A stretch of DNA of 64,000 nucleotides from Oscillospiraceae bacterium (lineage in GTDB: Bacteria; Bacillota; Clostridia; Oscillospirales; Acutalibacteraceae). The translations under genes were made by a program, and so were the position numbers. Of this stretch, positions 43,376 through 52,166 are shown one piece after another (position 1 is the stretch's first letter; the number at the start of each line of letters is the position of its first letter). Under the pieces are notes generated by a model, which did not search any database, was not told the origin of the DNA, and saw only the letters and a list, made by a program, of their open reading frames with translations. The DNA is taken from contig SVQH01000006.1 of the NCBI GenBank assembly GCA_015065425.1, forward strand, positions 1-64,000, read 5' to 3'.

Positions 43376-43413
43376 ATATCCGCAATTCACTGATGAATGT
43401 GAACTGCGGATAT
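43376..43413. terminator. Bidirectional terminator topB/yraN
   Basis: ATATCCGCAATTCAC pairs with GTGAACTGCGGATAT, one mismatch, between convergent genes. Confidence 0.8.
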
Positions 43414-43418
43414 TTTGC

Positions 43419-43781
43419 TTAAAAAGCATCTGTTATATGATTTATGTCGGCGGTGAAAAGGTCGTGTAGGATGACTTCAATGATGTCGAATCTTGTTTCG
43501 GCTGAAATGTTACGCCGTCTGAGATATGCCGTGGCATTATTTTTGAGTCTCTTTTCCTTTTCATGGTCAACAGCTTCGGCAGGAGAAAACATCTGTCCGG
43601 GGGAACGGGTCTTTACTTCGACAAAGCATACCGTTCCGTTTTTCGATTTTGCGATTATGTCTGTTTCTCCGAGCTTTGTTGAATAGTTTGCCGCCATTAT
43701 TTCATAGCCGTGTTCTCTTAAATATCTTGCGGCGAGCTGCTCTCCTCGGAGACCTGTTTTAAGATGAGAGGGAAGTGCCAT
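43419..43781 (-). CDS. yraN: YraN/UPF0102 endonuclease-like protein
   Basis: A 120-residue protein of the UPF0102 family, a Holliday-resolvase-like PD-(D/E)xK fold: GLRGEQLAARYLREHGYEI, KLGETDIIAKSKNGTVCFVEVKTRS with the D and ExK residues. Role uncertain. It overlaps rnhB by one base at the end of the rplS-rnhB cluster, its usual neighbour. Confidence 0.92.
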   Translation of the reverse strand: MALPSHLKTGLRGEQLAARYLREHGYEIMAANYSTKLGETDIIAKSKNGTVCFVEVKTRSPGQMFSPAEAVDHEKEKRLKNNATAYLRRRNISAETRFDIIEVILHDLFTADINHITDAF

Positions 43782-44380
43782 TATTTTTCTCCGAGATTTT
43801 TAAGAAAAGATAACCTGTGAACGGGCGAAATGCCGTGTTCTTTTATCATTTCATAATGAAGCTTTGTAGGATATCCCTTGTGCTTTGAAAACTGATATTC
43901 GGGATATTGCTTGTCCAGCTCTGAAAGATATCTGTCACGGCTTACTTTTGCAAGAATGGAAGCGGCGGCTATCGAAATGGATTTTGCATCACCTTTTACC
44001 AGTGTCATTTCAGGTATTCCCGTTGAGGGCTTCCTGTTTCCGTCAACAAGTGCGGCATCGGGGCAGATATCAAGTCCTTCAACGGCTCTTTTCATGGCAA
44101 GAAATGTTGCATTGAGAATGTTTATTTCATCAATTTCCTTTTCACTTGCACTGGCAACCGACCATGAAACGGCTTTTTCCTTAATTATTTCAAAAAGAGT
44201 ATCCCTTTTCTTTTCCGAAAGCTTTTTTGAATCGTTTATTCCCAGCTCTTCGAGTCCGTCGGGCAGTATAACGGCGGCGGCAAAAACAGGACCTGCAAGA
44301 GGGCCTCTTCCCGCTTCATCGATACCGCAAACGACACTGAACCCTTTTTCTTTCAGCAGATTTTCATATTCATAAGTCAT
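43781..44380 (-). CDS. rnhB: Ribonuclease HII
   Basis: A 199-residue RNase HII: VCGIDEAGRGPLAGPV with the first catalytic acids D and E, DSKKLSEKKR, and ALVDGNRKP, with the SIAAASILAKVSRDRYL helix. It cleaves RNA-DNA hybrids and removes single ribonucleotides from DNA. It overlaps rbgA by four bases. Confidence 0.95.
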   Translation of the reverse strand: MTYEYENLLKEKGFSVVCGIDEAGRGPLAGPVFAAAVILPDGLEELGINDSKKLSEKKRDTLFEIIKEKAVSWSVASASEKEIDEINILNATFLAMKRAVEGLDICPDAALVDGNRKPSTGIPEMTLVKGDAKSISIAAASILAKVSRDRYLSELDKQYPEYQFSKHKGYPTKLHYEMIKEHGISPVHRLSFLKNLGEK

Positions 44381-45246
44381 AATGTGGGCCTTTCAAATGA
44401 AATTTTACCGAGTTTTCCGCCTCTGAGTTCATCAAAAAGCGTGGTGGCAGCACGAAGAGTATCGACTTCGCCGCCTGATATGAGCATACCTCTTTTTCTT
44501 CCTATCATTTCAAGAAGTTCATATCCTTCAAGAAGGGAAAAATCCTTCAGCTTATATCTTTCAGCAAGTTTTTCGGGATAATCACGGGAGAGTATTTCAA
44601 GAAGCTTTACTGCAAGACCTTCAACATCAAGAATATCATCCTTGATGCCGCCCGTGAATGCAAGTTTATATCCTACATCGGGGTCTTCAAATTTCGGCCA
44701 AAGAACACCCGGTGTGTCAAGGAGTTCAATTTTATCGCCGATGACGTACCACTGATTGTGTCTTGTAACACCTGCTCTGTCTTCAACCTTTGCCTTGCCG
44801 CCCTTTGCCATACGGTTAATAAAAGAAGATTTTCCCGTATTGGGTATGCCTACTACCATAAGACGCAGAGAACGACCTACCATTCCTTTTTCATTGTTGC
44901 TTTTTATTTTACCGGCAAGAACTTCGTTTACTGTCTGTCTGAAAAGATTCAGCCCTTTGCCGCTTCTGCAATCCACTGCAATGGCGGGAATACCCTGCGA
45001 CTTATAAAAAGAAAGCCACTCGGAAGTGGTTCTTTCGTCTGCAAGGTCTGCCTTATTCAGTAATATTATCTTCGGTTTTGAGCCGATAAGCTCACCCAGT
45101 TCGGGGTTCGTGCTGGAAAGAGGGATTCTCGCATCCCTCAGTTCTGTTACACCGTCAACAAGAGAAAGACTTTCTTTTATCTGACGGCGGGTCTTTGCCA
45201 TGTGTCCGGGGAACCATTGAACTGTCTGTTTCTGATTATCAGGCAT
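44377..45246 (-). CDS. rbgA: Ribosome biogenesis GTPase RbgA (YlqF)
   Basis: A 289-residue circularly permuted GTPase needed for assembly of the large ribosomal subunit. Motif order is G4 LLNKADL, G1 GIPNTGKSSF, G3 DTPGVLWP, preceded by WFPGHMAKTRRQI. The last domain binds RNA. GGAGG precedes the ATG. It lies between lepB and rnhB, as in many Firmicutes. Confidence 0.95.
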   Translation of the reverse strand: MPDNQKQTVQWFPGHMAKTRRQIKESLSLVDGVTELRDARIPLSSTNPELGELIGSKPKIILLNKADLADERTTSEWLSFYKSQGIPAIAVDCRSGKGLNLFRQTVNEVLAGKIKSNNEKGMVGRSLRLMVVGIPNTGKSSFINRMAKGGKAKVEDRAGVTRHNQWYVIGDKIELLDTPGVLWPKFEDPDVGYKLAFTGGIKDDILDVEGLAVKLLEILSRDYPEKLAERYKLKDFSLLEGYELLEMIGRKRGMLISGGEVDTLRAATTLFDELRGGKLGKISFERPTL

Positions 45247-45263
45247 GATGACCTCCGTATTGC

Positions 45264-45866
45264 TTATTGTTCAAAATTATAGTATATGTTCCATTCTCCG
45301 CTGAGTCTTATCTGTGCTTTCCCGAGAAGTGCATCAACAGGAGCAAAACCGACACTTGTGTATCTCGAGTCGGATGACATAGGACGGTTGTCTCCCATGA
45401 GCATTACATGGTTTTCGGGAACGGTTACGGGATATGTTCTGTCACCGTATCTACGGCTTACGGGAACGGTATAAGATGTTTCGTCAAGCTTTTCTCCGTT
45501 TACATAAACGCTGCCGTCTTCCGTGATGTTTACTTCATCACCTTCAGTTGCAATAACTCTTTTTACAATGGGACCCATTGTGTCAAGGCGGTGTGTTGAA
45601 ATTACGATATCACCATATTCGGGCTCGGAATAATAGGGTGTGACAATAAGCCAGTCTTTATTTTGAAGAGTGTTTATCATGGAAGTTCCGCTGACGCCCA
45701 CAAGTCTGAAACCGAAGGTGAAAACCAAAGCGATTATGAAAACCGAGGACATTACTACCGAAAAAGCTTCATAAATACTTGCAGAGAAAGATGTTTTCTC
45801 CTTAGATGTATGAGTGTTTTCTTCTGCAGTGTCCTGAGTATTTGTCATTATATCATTTTCATTCAT
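45264..45866 (-). CDS. lepB: Signal peptidase I
   Basis: A 200-residue type I signal peptidase with one membrane helix near residues 35-57. The catalytic serine is in SGTSMINTL and the lysine in VKRVIATEGDEV; the GDNRPMSSDSRY box follows. It removes signal peptides outside the membrane. The cytosolic N-terminus is longer and more polar than that of the paralogue directly upstream. Second of two tandem copies. Confidence 0.93.
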   Translation of the reverse strand: MNENDIMTNTQDTAEENTHTSKEKTSFSASIYEAFSVVMSSVFIIALVFTFGFRLVGVSGTSMINTLQNKDWLIVTPYYSEPEYGDIVISTHRLDTMGPIVKRVIATEGDEVNITEDGSVYVNGEKLDETSYTVPVSRRYGDRTYPVTVPENHVMLMGDNRPMSSDSRYTSVGFAPVDALLGKAQIRLSGEWNIYYNFEQ

Positions 45867-45878
45867 ATTTTATCACCG

Positions 45879-46436
45879 TCAATATAATCTGAATTTGCCA
45901 AAAGGCAGAAGTCTTACAAGTGCTTTTCCGTTTATTTCATCAAGACTTACAAAGCCTACTTCGGAATATCTTGAGTCAATGGAATTGTTTCTGTTGTCTC
46001 CCAGTACAAAAACCGAGTCCTCGGGAACGGTCACGGGAAAAGTGATATCGCCCGGCTCTTTTATTGCTTCAGTAACCTCATAGTCTTCATATATTACCTT
46101 GTTATTTACACTTATAACATGGGAGTTGAAGTCTATCATTACAGTGTCACCGGGAAGCCCTATTATCCGTTTTATCATGGACTCTTCTTTGGCACCCTTC
46201 TTACTGAATGCTATTATATCACCGTAATCAGGATTATACAAGAAGTTTGAGATAATAATTCTGTCATCTCTGTAAAGTGTCGGATACATTGAATCACCGC
46301 TGACTTGAACTAACCTGAAAAAAAACGTGAATGCCGTAAAAATAACGAGCATACATAAGAGAAAAGTCGAAAAGACGGAATAGATATATTCCGTCACTTT
46401 GTTGAATGTAGTTTTTTTGTCAGACGGGTTTTTCAT
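45879..46436 (-). CDS. lepB: Signal peptidase I
   Basis: A 185-residue type I signal peptidase: membrane helix about 16-38, serine in SGDSMYPTL, lysine in IKRIIGLPGD, and GDNRNNSIDSRY. It follows the rplS terminator and is 12 bp from the second copy. The two copies are clearly diverged, so they may divide substrates. Confidence 0.93.
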   Translation of the reverse strand: MKNPSDKKTTFNKVTEYIYSVFSTFLLCMLVIFTAFTFFFRLVQVSGDSMYPTLYRDDRIIISNFLYNPDYGDIIAFSKKGAKEESMIKRIIGLPGDTVMIDFNSHVISVNNKVIYEDYEVTEAIKEPGDITFPVTVPEDSVFVLGDNRNNSIDSRYSEVGFVSLDEINGKALVRLLPFGKFRLY

Positions 46437-46452
46437 GTCCGTTTCCTCAAAT

Positions 46453-46485
46453 CAAAAAAGAGGAACACCTTAAACGATGTTCCTC
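46453..46485 (-). terminator. Terminator of rplS
   Basis: Minus strand: GAGGAACA and TGTTCCTC arms (46460-46485) followed by six Ts (46454-46459). It separates rplS from lepB, which would then depend on read-through or a weak own promoter. Confidence 0.82.
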
Positions 46486-46498
46486 AAAAGTACGAAAA

Positions 46499-46843
46499 TT
46501 ACTTAAGTGATTCCTTAACCTTAGCAGCCTTACCGACTCTGCCTCTGAGGTAATAAAGCTTAGCTCTGCGTACTTTACCTTTTCTTACGATTGTAACGTT
46601 TGCAACGTTGGGGGAGTGAATGGGGAAAACTCTTTCAACACCGACACCATAGGAAAGTCTGCGTACTGTAAATGTTTCAGCAACACCGCTGCCTCTGCGA
46701 GCGATAACTGTGCCTTCAAATGCCTGAATTCTTTCTTTTTCACCTTCACGAATCTTAACAGCAACGTTTACTGTGTCACCGATTTCGATTACGGGGGGCT
46801 GCTCTTTAAGCATGCCTTCTGTCATAAGTTTAAGTGCGTCCAT
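46499..46843 (-). CDS. rplS: Ribosomal protein L19
   Basis: A 114-residue L19: [55 protein letters not shown] and the basic [17 protein letters not shown] end. It sits at the 30S-50S interface. A leader of about 120 nt precedes it. In many Firmicutes rplS follows trmD; here it starts the transcript. Confidence 0.96.
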   Translation of the reverse strand: MDALKLMTEGMLKEQPPVIEIGDTVNVAVKIREGEKERIQAFEGTVIARRGSGVAETFTVRRLSYGVGVERVFPIHSPNVANVTIVRKGKVRRAKLYYLRGRVGKAAKVKESLK

Positions 46844-46965
46844 AATAAGACCTCCGTTATTTTTATCAGATGTTCATTCGCCGTCATGACAGCCAGAGGA
46901 CCACCCGCTTTAGTTTTGCTGTTCACTAATCGCGGTGAGGGGAGAGCCCACACCCACAAGAACGC
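46844..46965 (-). ncRNA. Structured 5' leader of rplS (L19-leader-like)
   Basis: From the predicted start near 46965 to the ribosome-binding site there are about 120 nt of GC-richer sequence than the surroundings, with complementary pieces (for example ACAGC with GCTGT and GTGGGTG with CACCCAC-like parts). Ribosomal protein L19 leaders are known in Firmicutes as autoregulatory elements; I infer the same here but cannot fold it fully. Confidence 0.5.
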
Positions 46966-46971
46966 CTGTGT

Positions 46972-47000
46972 ATTATATCACAGTGTTTTTTGAATTGCAA
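46972..47000 (-). promoter_or_regulatory. Promoter of rplS
   Basis: Minus strand -35 TTGCAA (46995-47000), 17-bp spacer, -10 TATAAT (46972-46977). Confidence 0.75.
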
Positions 47001-47059
47001 TACCTTTTTTATGATTTTTTGCAAAAATTTACGAAAATTTCAAGTTGTCCTGTTTTTTG

Positions 47060-47088
47060 TTGACAAAAGTCCGACTATATAATAAAAT
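47060..47088 (+). promoter_or_regulatory. Promoter of RecQ-like gene and oxidoreductase
   Basis: TTGACA (47060-47065), 17-bp spacer, TAAAAT (47083-47088), 54 bp before the ATG. Confidence 0.65.
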
Positions 47089-47141
47089 AATTTTATTATT
47101 TATTATAATGATTTAATGGTTATTGTTAACAGGTAAAAAGT

Positions 47142-48146
47142 ATGATATTTGATGACAGAATAAAAAAAGTTATTGCTGCCGCTTTCAGTGAACGGCAGGA
47201 TGTCTTTCTACGTATTTCTTCCGATTTTCCCGATAAAATATCCTATGATGATATACCTTGTGTGTATTTGTTCCCGGGGGCATTTTCTTCGGTTGACGGA
47301 AATATATTTACAGACGGAAGAAAAGCATTGTCATGCATGCCCGAAGAAATAACCTGTTTTCCGATTTTTGCTGATGTGCGTTTTCTTAAAAATGTGAATT
47401 TCAGAAATCTTCTGCGTAAAATGAATGTCCGCCGTATTGTTATCCCTTTCGCCGAATGTGCTCTTGAAGGAGAATATATCTACCGTGAAAGTTTTTCTCT
47501 TGTGGGTGAATTCAGGGATGAAACAGAGTATTTCTGTCAGGTCGTTGCTTTTCTTCCTCCGTGTAATGTTGATGCCAAAGAACTTATGTTGCCATTCGGT
47601 TGCGAAAATGTGATATGTGCAGGTGAAAATGAGATTCTGCCCATAAACCCTTATGCAACGGGAAGTCCGCTGACAAAATTCTATCATACTGCCGCGGAAG
47701 CTGAAAAGTATGCTTATAAAAAAGTCCTCATCTGTTTTAATTCAAGAGGCGAAGCAAAGGAATTTGCCGCTTTTCTCAATAAAAGAGGGACTCCTTTCCG
47801 TTACATTGACGGAGAAACCGATGTTTATGCTAAAAGAAATATACTTGATGACTTTTTTATAAGTGATATCTCAATAATTCTCAGTACAAGAACCGTTATT
47901 CCTGAAACGCTGTTTTTCCGTTTTGATAAATGTATTTTTTGCGGAGTTCCATTTACTTTTTCGCATATTTTCAGATGTGCTTACTCTTCTTGCGAAAAAG
48001 AAGTTCTGACGGTTTTCTGTGAAGAAGATTTTGTAAGAAATGCGAAAATATCCCGTTCACTGGCTCATATTGCGGGGAATGAAGAAATATATGATAAAAG
48101 ACACAAAAGTCTTTTGGAAATACAAAAACTATTATCAGATTTATAA
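47142..48146 (+). CDS. Degenerate RecQ-helicase-like protein without ATPase motifs
   Basis: A 334-residue protein not assigned by any clear catalytic motif, but following the RecQ helicase order. Residues 80-125 (DVRFLKNVNFRNLLRKMNV, RRIVIPFAEC) align with the RecQ stretch around DEAHCISQWGHDFR, where DEAH is replaced by PFAE. Residues 193-255 match RecA-like domain 2 (KVLICFNSRGEAKEFAAFL; ISIILSTRTVI), and 270-297 match the GYYQE...RAGRDG...LLYS region, with the arginine-finger box lost. There is no Walker A, and the first 80 residues are short. Likely a non-catalytic DNA-binding or scaffold protein; this is inference. It forms an operon with the following oxidoreductase. Confidence 0.6.
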   Translation: MIFDDRIKKVIAAAFSERQDVFLRISSDFPDKISYDDIPCVYLFPGAFSSVDGNIFTDGRKALSCMPEEITCFPIFADVRFLKNVNFRNLLRKMNVRRIVIPFAECALEGEYIYRESFSLVGEFRDETEYFCQVVAFLPPCNVDAKELMLPFGCENVICAGENEILPINPYATGSPLTKFYHTAAEAEKYAYKKVLICFNSRGEAKEFAAFLNKRGTPFRYIDGETDVYAKRNILDDFFISDISIILSTRTVIPETLFFRFDKCIFCGVPFTFSHIFRCAYSSCEKEVLTVFCEEDFVRNAKISRSLAHIAGNEEIYDKRHKSLLEIQKLLSDL

Positions 48147-48160
48147 AGGAGACTAAAAAA

Positions 48161-49234
48161 ATGAAAGAAAAAATCAAAGTTGCTGTTATCGGATGCGGAA
48201 ACATCGCCAATAATGCTCATATCCCTGCTTATATGGACAGTGAAAACGCAGAGATAAAATATTTCTGTGACATCATTCCCGAAAGAGCTGATGCTGCAGT
48301 GGAAAAATACGGCTGCGGAAAAGCAGTTTACGATTATCATGAAATACTTGACGACCCCGAGCTTGATGCTGTTTCCGTTTGCACACACAATGACCATCAC
48401 TCCGTAATTTCCATTGATTTTATGCGTCACGGCAAGGATGTGCTCTGTGAAAAGCCTGCAGCAAGAATTCTCAGTGAAGCTCTCGAAATGGAGAAGGTTT
48501 CTTATGAAACGGGAAGAATTCTTTCCATTGGTGTATGTAACCGTTATTCAAATTCCGTAAACCGTATAAAGGAAATGATTGCAAGAGGTGACCTCGGTGA
48601 GGTTTTCCATGTATATGCATCCTTCCGTGCTCATCGCTCCATTCCGGGACTCGGCGGTGATTTTACAACAAACGCTTCCTCAGGCGGCGGTGCTCTCATT
48701 GACTGGGGTGTACACTATATTGACCTTATTCTTTATTGTCTCGGTGACCCCAAACCCGTTACTGCAAGCGGTGAGGCTTTTTCAAAGCTCGGAAAGAACA
48801 TGAAGGATTATACCTACATCAGTATGTGGGCAGAGGATACAAAGGATGTTGAAAACGGTACTTATGATGTTGATGACTCCGTAACAGGTCTTGTAAGAAC
48901 CGACAATGCAGTTTTAAGCTTTAACGGTGCATGGGCACAGAATATCGGTGAAAACGAAACATATATCGACTTTATGGGTGACAAGGGCGGTGTAAGACTT
49001 CAGTACTGCGGTCATTACACATATTACACAGCAAGAGACGGTATGCTTATCACAGAAAAGCCCGATTATAAGCTCAACGGTATGCATCATGATGAGGTCA
49101 TTGATTTTGTTGAATGTGTAAGAAAAGGTGAAAGAAACCGCAACGACATAAAGTATGCAGTAGGTACATCAAAGATACTTCAGGCAATATACGATTCCTC
49201 TGCTTCTCACAGAGAAGTAATAATCGATGACTGA
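48161..49234 (+). CDS. Gfo/Idh/MocA-family oxidoreductase
   Basis: A 357-residue NAD(P)-dependent sugar oxidoreductase: Rossmann motif VAVIGCGNIANNAHIPAY, then VCTHNDHH, the DVLCEKPAA motif with the conserved lysine, and GGGALIDWGVHYIDL in the C-terminal domain. Substrates of the family are sugars, inositols and amino sugars; not assignable here. It begins 14 bp after the RecQ-like gene with AAAGGAG, so they share a transcript. Confidence 0.9.
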   Translation: MKEKIKVAVIGCGNIANNAHIPAYMDSENAEIKYFCDIIPERADAAVEKYGCGKAVYDYHEILDDPELDAVSVCTHNDHHSVISIDFMRHGKDVLCEKPAARILSEALEMEKVSYETGRILSIGVCNRYSNSVNRIKEMIARGDLGEVFHVYASFRAHRSIPGLGGDFTTNASSGGGALIDWGVHYIDLILYCLGDPKPVTASGEAFSKLGKNMKDYTYISMWAEDTKDVENGTYDVDDSVTGLVRTDNAVLSFNGAWAQNIGENETYIDFMGDKGGVRLQYCGHYTYYTARDGMLITEKPDYKLNGMHHDEVIDFVECVRKGERNRNDIKYAVGTSKILQAIYDSSASHREVIIDD

Positions 49235-49271
49235 TATCTTTTTGCTTATAGCATGTATCAGTTTTATGTAT

Positions 49272-49300
49272 TTGACCGTTTATTCAATAAATGGTATAAT
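49272..49300 (+). promoter_or_regulatory. Promoter of V-ATPase operon
   Basis: TTGACC (49272-49277), 17-bp spacer, TATAAT (49295-49300), 41 bp before the first GTG start. Confidence 0.8.
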
Positions 49301-49341
49301 GCATGTTAAAAAAATAACAATCTATTCCGGAAGGTGATGAA

Positions 49342-49659
49342 GTGGCGAATAATCTGTTGGTAAAAATCAATGAGGCTGAAAAAGTACTGGACGAAAAAAT
49401 ATTGCAGGCAAAGCAAGAGGCTGCAAAAATCGTTTCTGATGCAGAGACAAAGGCAGAAGAAATACTTTTCGATTCCGATAAAAAAGCAACAGTTGCCGCA
49501 CAGGATATAATAAACGATGCCAATAAAAAGGCAGAGGCTTTTATTGCTGCGGAAAAATTAAAGTCAGATGAAAAAACGGCAGAAATAAAAAAGACTGCAC
49601 AGTCTCATGAAAGTGCCGCTGTACTTGCGGTAACCAAAAAACTTTTGGAATTGGCTTAA
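49342..49659 (+). CDS. ntpF: V-type ATPase subunit G/H (NtpF-like)
   Basis: A 105-residue, almost wholly helical, charged protein with heptad repeats rich in Ala, Lys and Glu (KVLDEKILQAKQEAAKIV and following). This is the peripheral-stalk subunit that pairs with subunit E. GTG start, with GGAAGG upstream. First of nine genes in the order F-I-K-E-C-G-A-B-D, the same as the Enterococcus hirae ntp operon. Confidence 0.85.
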   Translation: MANNLLVKINEAEKVLDEKILQAKQEAAKIVSDAETKAEEILFDSDKKATVAAQDIINDANKKAEAFIAAEKLKSDEKTAEIKKTAQSHESAAVLAVTKKLLELA

Positions 49660-49673
49660 AGGAGGGTGAGCTT

Positions 49674-51662
49674 TTGGCAAAACTCAGAATAATGTCAATG
49701 GAGCTTGCTGCCCCCGGAAGCAGAAAAGATGAAGTGCTGGATTATCTTCAGAGAAAGGGAGTCGTAGAACTCACTCAGCCTGAAGTAACAGAAAGTCTTT
49801 CCTATAAAGATTTTTCCCCTGAAAACAGTGAATGTATAAGAAAACTCAATGTTATTAATATGGCACATGATATTCTCTCAAAGCTTTGTCCCGTAAAAAA
49901 ACCTCTTACGGCAATGCTTGAACCGAGAAAAGATATGAGTGCGGCTGAGTTTTCTCTTATGGCTGAAAAATTCGGGGCAACATATAATCGTTGCGAAGAG
50001 ATAGTTTCGGTCAATAAGAAAAAAGCAGAGCTTTCAGCGGAAATAATCAGAAAAAAAGCACTTATTGAAGAACTGCGTCCCTGGACGGGTATAGACATTC
50101 CGCTGAAATCGGGAAGTACAAAAAATGTTGCTTACATTTTGGGCTCTTTCCGAAAACAGTTTTCACAGGAGGATATTCTTACTGCTCTTGCAAAGGAGTT
50201 TCCCGACAATCAGTGTATTGAAACGGAAATCACTTCAAGTGATGAAAACGGAACCTGTGCGGTAATTTTTGCTCTTAAGGACGATATTGAAAAAATTGAA
50301 GCTGTTTTGCGGTCTATGGGCTTTGTACGGGCACCTGAGTGTTCCGACAATACTCCTCTCCGGGAAATAGAACTGCTTGAAAAGGCAGTTGACGATGCAA
50401 AAAAACAGCAGGAGGAATGTGATGAAAAAATCCGTTCCGAAAAAGACCTTCACAGTGATATTGAATTTGCAAAGGACTATGTATCCATCTGTAAAGACAA
50501 ATATCAGGCAATGGAAAAAATCCCCGAAAGTGAAAGAATCTTTTTCATAAAAGGGTATATCGCAAAAAGAGATGCCGAAAAGGTAAAGGCATATCTTGAA
50601 AAGAATTGCGATGCGGCTGTAAGTTACAGTGACCCCGATGAAAATGAGGATGTTCCCGTTATTCTTTCAAATAATTTCTTCAGTGCTCCTCTTGAGGGTA
50701 TTACGGGAATGTATTCACTGCCGGGAAAATTTGATCCCGACCCCACGGGAATTATGGCATTTTTCTATTATTTTTTCTTCGGTATGATGCTCTCCGATGC
50801 AGGTTACGGGCTTTTAATGGTACTTGCAACAGGCGGTGTGCTCCTTTTTAAGAAAAATCTCGAAAAGAAAATGAAGAATATGTGTCTCATGTATTTCTTT
50901 TGCGGACTTTCCACAGTGTTCTGGGGAGCTATGTACGGAAGCTGGTTCGGTGACATGATAAATGTCATACGGACAGAGTTTTTAGGACTGGAAGAAGTAA
51001 GGCTCTACATCTGGATGGAGCCTGTAAACTCCCTTATGGAGCTTATGGTATATTGCTTCATTTTCGGGCTCGTCCACCTTTTTGTGGGTGTCGGTGTAAA
51101 AGCAGTGTCCGATTGGCGTAACGGAGATAAGTTCGGTGCTTTCTGTGACAGTGTTCCCACTTATCTTACCATACTCGGTATCGCTCCTATTTTCTTCGGA
51201 CTTTTTACCGAAGTTCCCCCCGTGCTTTCAAAAATAGGTACTCCCGTACTTATTGTCGGACTTATTCTTGTGGTACTGACGGCGGGAAGACATTCAAAAT
51301 CCCTGTTCGGAAAACTCGGCGGCGGACTTTATGAAGTATATAATCTTATAGGCGGTTATCTCGGAGATGTACTTTCCTATGCAAGACTTCTTGCACTGGG
51401 GCTTTCCACGGGTGTTATCGCAGAGGTTATGAATATGCTGGGTGTTCTTCCCAGTAACAAGATACTGAAACTCATAATGTTTATTGGTGTGGCAATAGTC
51501 GGACATATAGCAAACTTTGCAATAAATGTCATAGGTGCTTATGTTCATACAAACAGACTTCAATATGTTGAGTTCTTCGGTAAATTTTATGAAGGCGGAG
51601 GCAGAGCCTTTGTTCCTTTTGAGGCAAAAACAAATTATTATAAATTCAAGGAGGAAAATTAA
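49674..51662 (+). CDS. ntpI: V-type ATPase subunit I
   Basis: A 662-residue stator subunit. The cytosolic N-terminal half (1-340) is coiled-coil and holds the peripheral stalks; the C-terminal half has about eight membrane helices, with FGMMLSDAGYGLLM and YLGDVLSYARLLALGLSTG, the latter holding the essential arginine of the ion half-channels. Start TTG 49674 follows GGAGGGTG. Confidence 0.93.
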   Translation: MAKLRIMSMELAAPGSRKDEVLDYLQRKGVVELTQPEVTESLSYKDFSPENSECIRKLNVINMAHDILSKLCPVKKPLTAMLEPRKDMSAAEFSLMAEKFGATYNRCEEIVSVNKKKAELSAEIIRKKALIEELRPWTGIDIPLKSGSTKNVAYILGSFRKQFSQEDILTALAKEFPDNQCIETEITSSDENGTCAVIFALKDDIEKIEAVLRSMGFVRAPECSDNTPLREIELLEKAVDDAKKQQEECDEKIRSEKDLHSDIEFAKDYVSICKDKYQAMEKIPESERIFFIKGYIAKRDAEKVKAYLEKNCDAAVSYSDPDENEDVPVILSNNFFSAPLEGITGMYSLPGKFDPDPTGIMAFFYYFFFGMMLSDAGYGLLMVLATGGVLLFKKNLEKKMKNMCLMYFFCGLSTVFWGAMYGSWFGDMINVIRTEFLGLEEVRLYIWMEPVNSLMELMVYCFIFGLVHLFVGVGVKAVSDWRNGDKFGAFCDSVPTYLTILGIAPIFFGLFTEVPPVLSKIGTPVLIVGLILVVLTAGRHSKSLFGKLGGGLYEVYNLIGGYLGDVLSYARLLALGLSTGVIAEVMNMLGVLPSNKILKLIMFIGVAIVGHIANFAINVIGAYVHTNRLQYVEFFGKFYEGGGRAFVPFEAKTNYYKFKEEN

Positions 51663-51664
51663 TC

Positions 51665-52144
51665 ATGGATTTCGGTGTAGTATTTATTCTTTTAGGTGCA
51701 GCTCTTGCTGCTGCACTCCCCGGTATCGGTTCAGCTAAAGGTACAGGTCTTGTAGGTCAGGCTGCTGCAGGTGTTGTTGCAGAGGACCCCGCAAAATTCG
51801 GTAAGGTACTTATTCTTGAAGTTCTCCCCGGTACTCAGGGTCTTTACGGCTTCCTTACAGCAATTCTTCTTCTTTCAAATACAGGTATCATGAGCGGTAC
51901 CGCTCCCGAATATACCTGGTGGCAGGGGCTTTGCTATTTCGCTGCCTGTATTCCCATGATACTTGTAGGTCTCTGGTCAGCTCTCGCTCAGGCAAAGGCT
52001 GCAGCAGCAGGTGTTTCTCTTGTTGCTAAAAATCCCGAACAGAGCGGTAAAGCAATTATTTTCGCCGCTATGGTTGAAACTTATGCTGTTCTTGCTCTTC
52101 TCGTTTCTCTTCTTACAATAATGAACATCGGTAAACTTTTCTAA
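51665..52144 (+). CDS. ntpK: V-type ATPase subunit K (rotor ring), sodium type
   Basis: A 159-residue proteolipid with four membrane helices in two hairpins. The ion-binding glutamate is E138 in MVETYAVLALL. The other positions that bind sodium in Enterococcus NtpK are also present: L54, T57 and Q58 in LPGTQG and Q109 in ALAQAK. This predicts sodium rather than proton coupling. Only the second hairpin carries the glutamate, as in other V-type K subunits. Confidence 0.92.
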   Translation: MDFGVVFILLGAALAAALPGIGSAKGTGLVGQAAAGVVAEDPAKFGKVLILEVLPGTQGLYGFLTAILLLSNTGIMSGTAPEYTWWQGLCYFAACIPMILVGLWSALAQAKAAAAGVSLVAKNPEQSGKAIIFAAMVETYAVLALLVSLLTIMNIGKLF

Positions 52145-52166
52145 TAAACTAAAGGGAGAAATCAGA

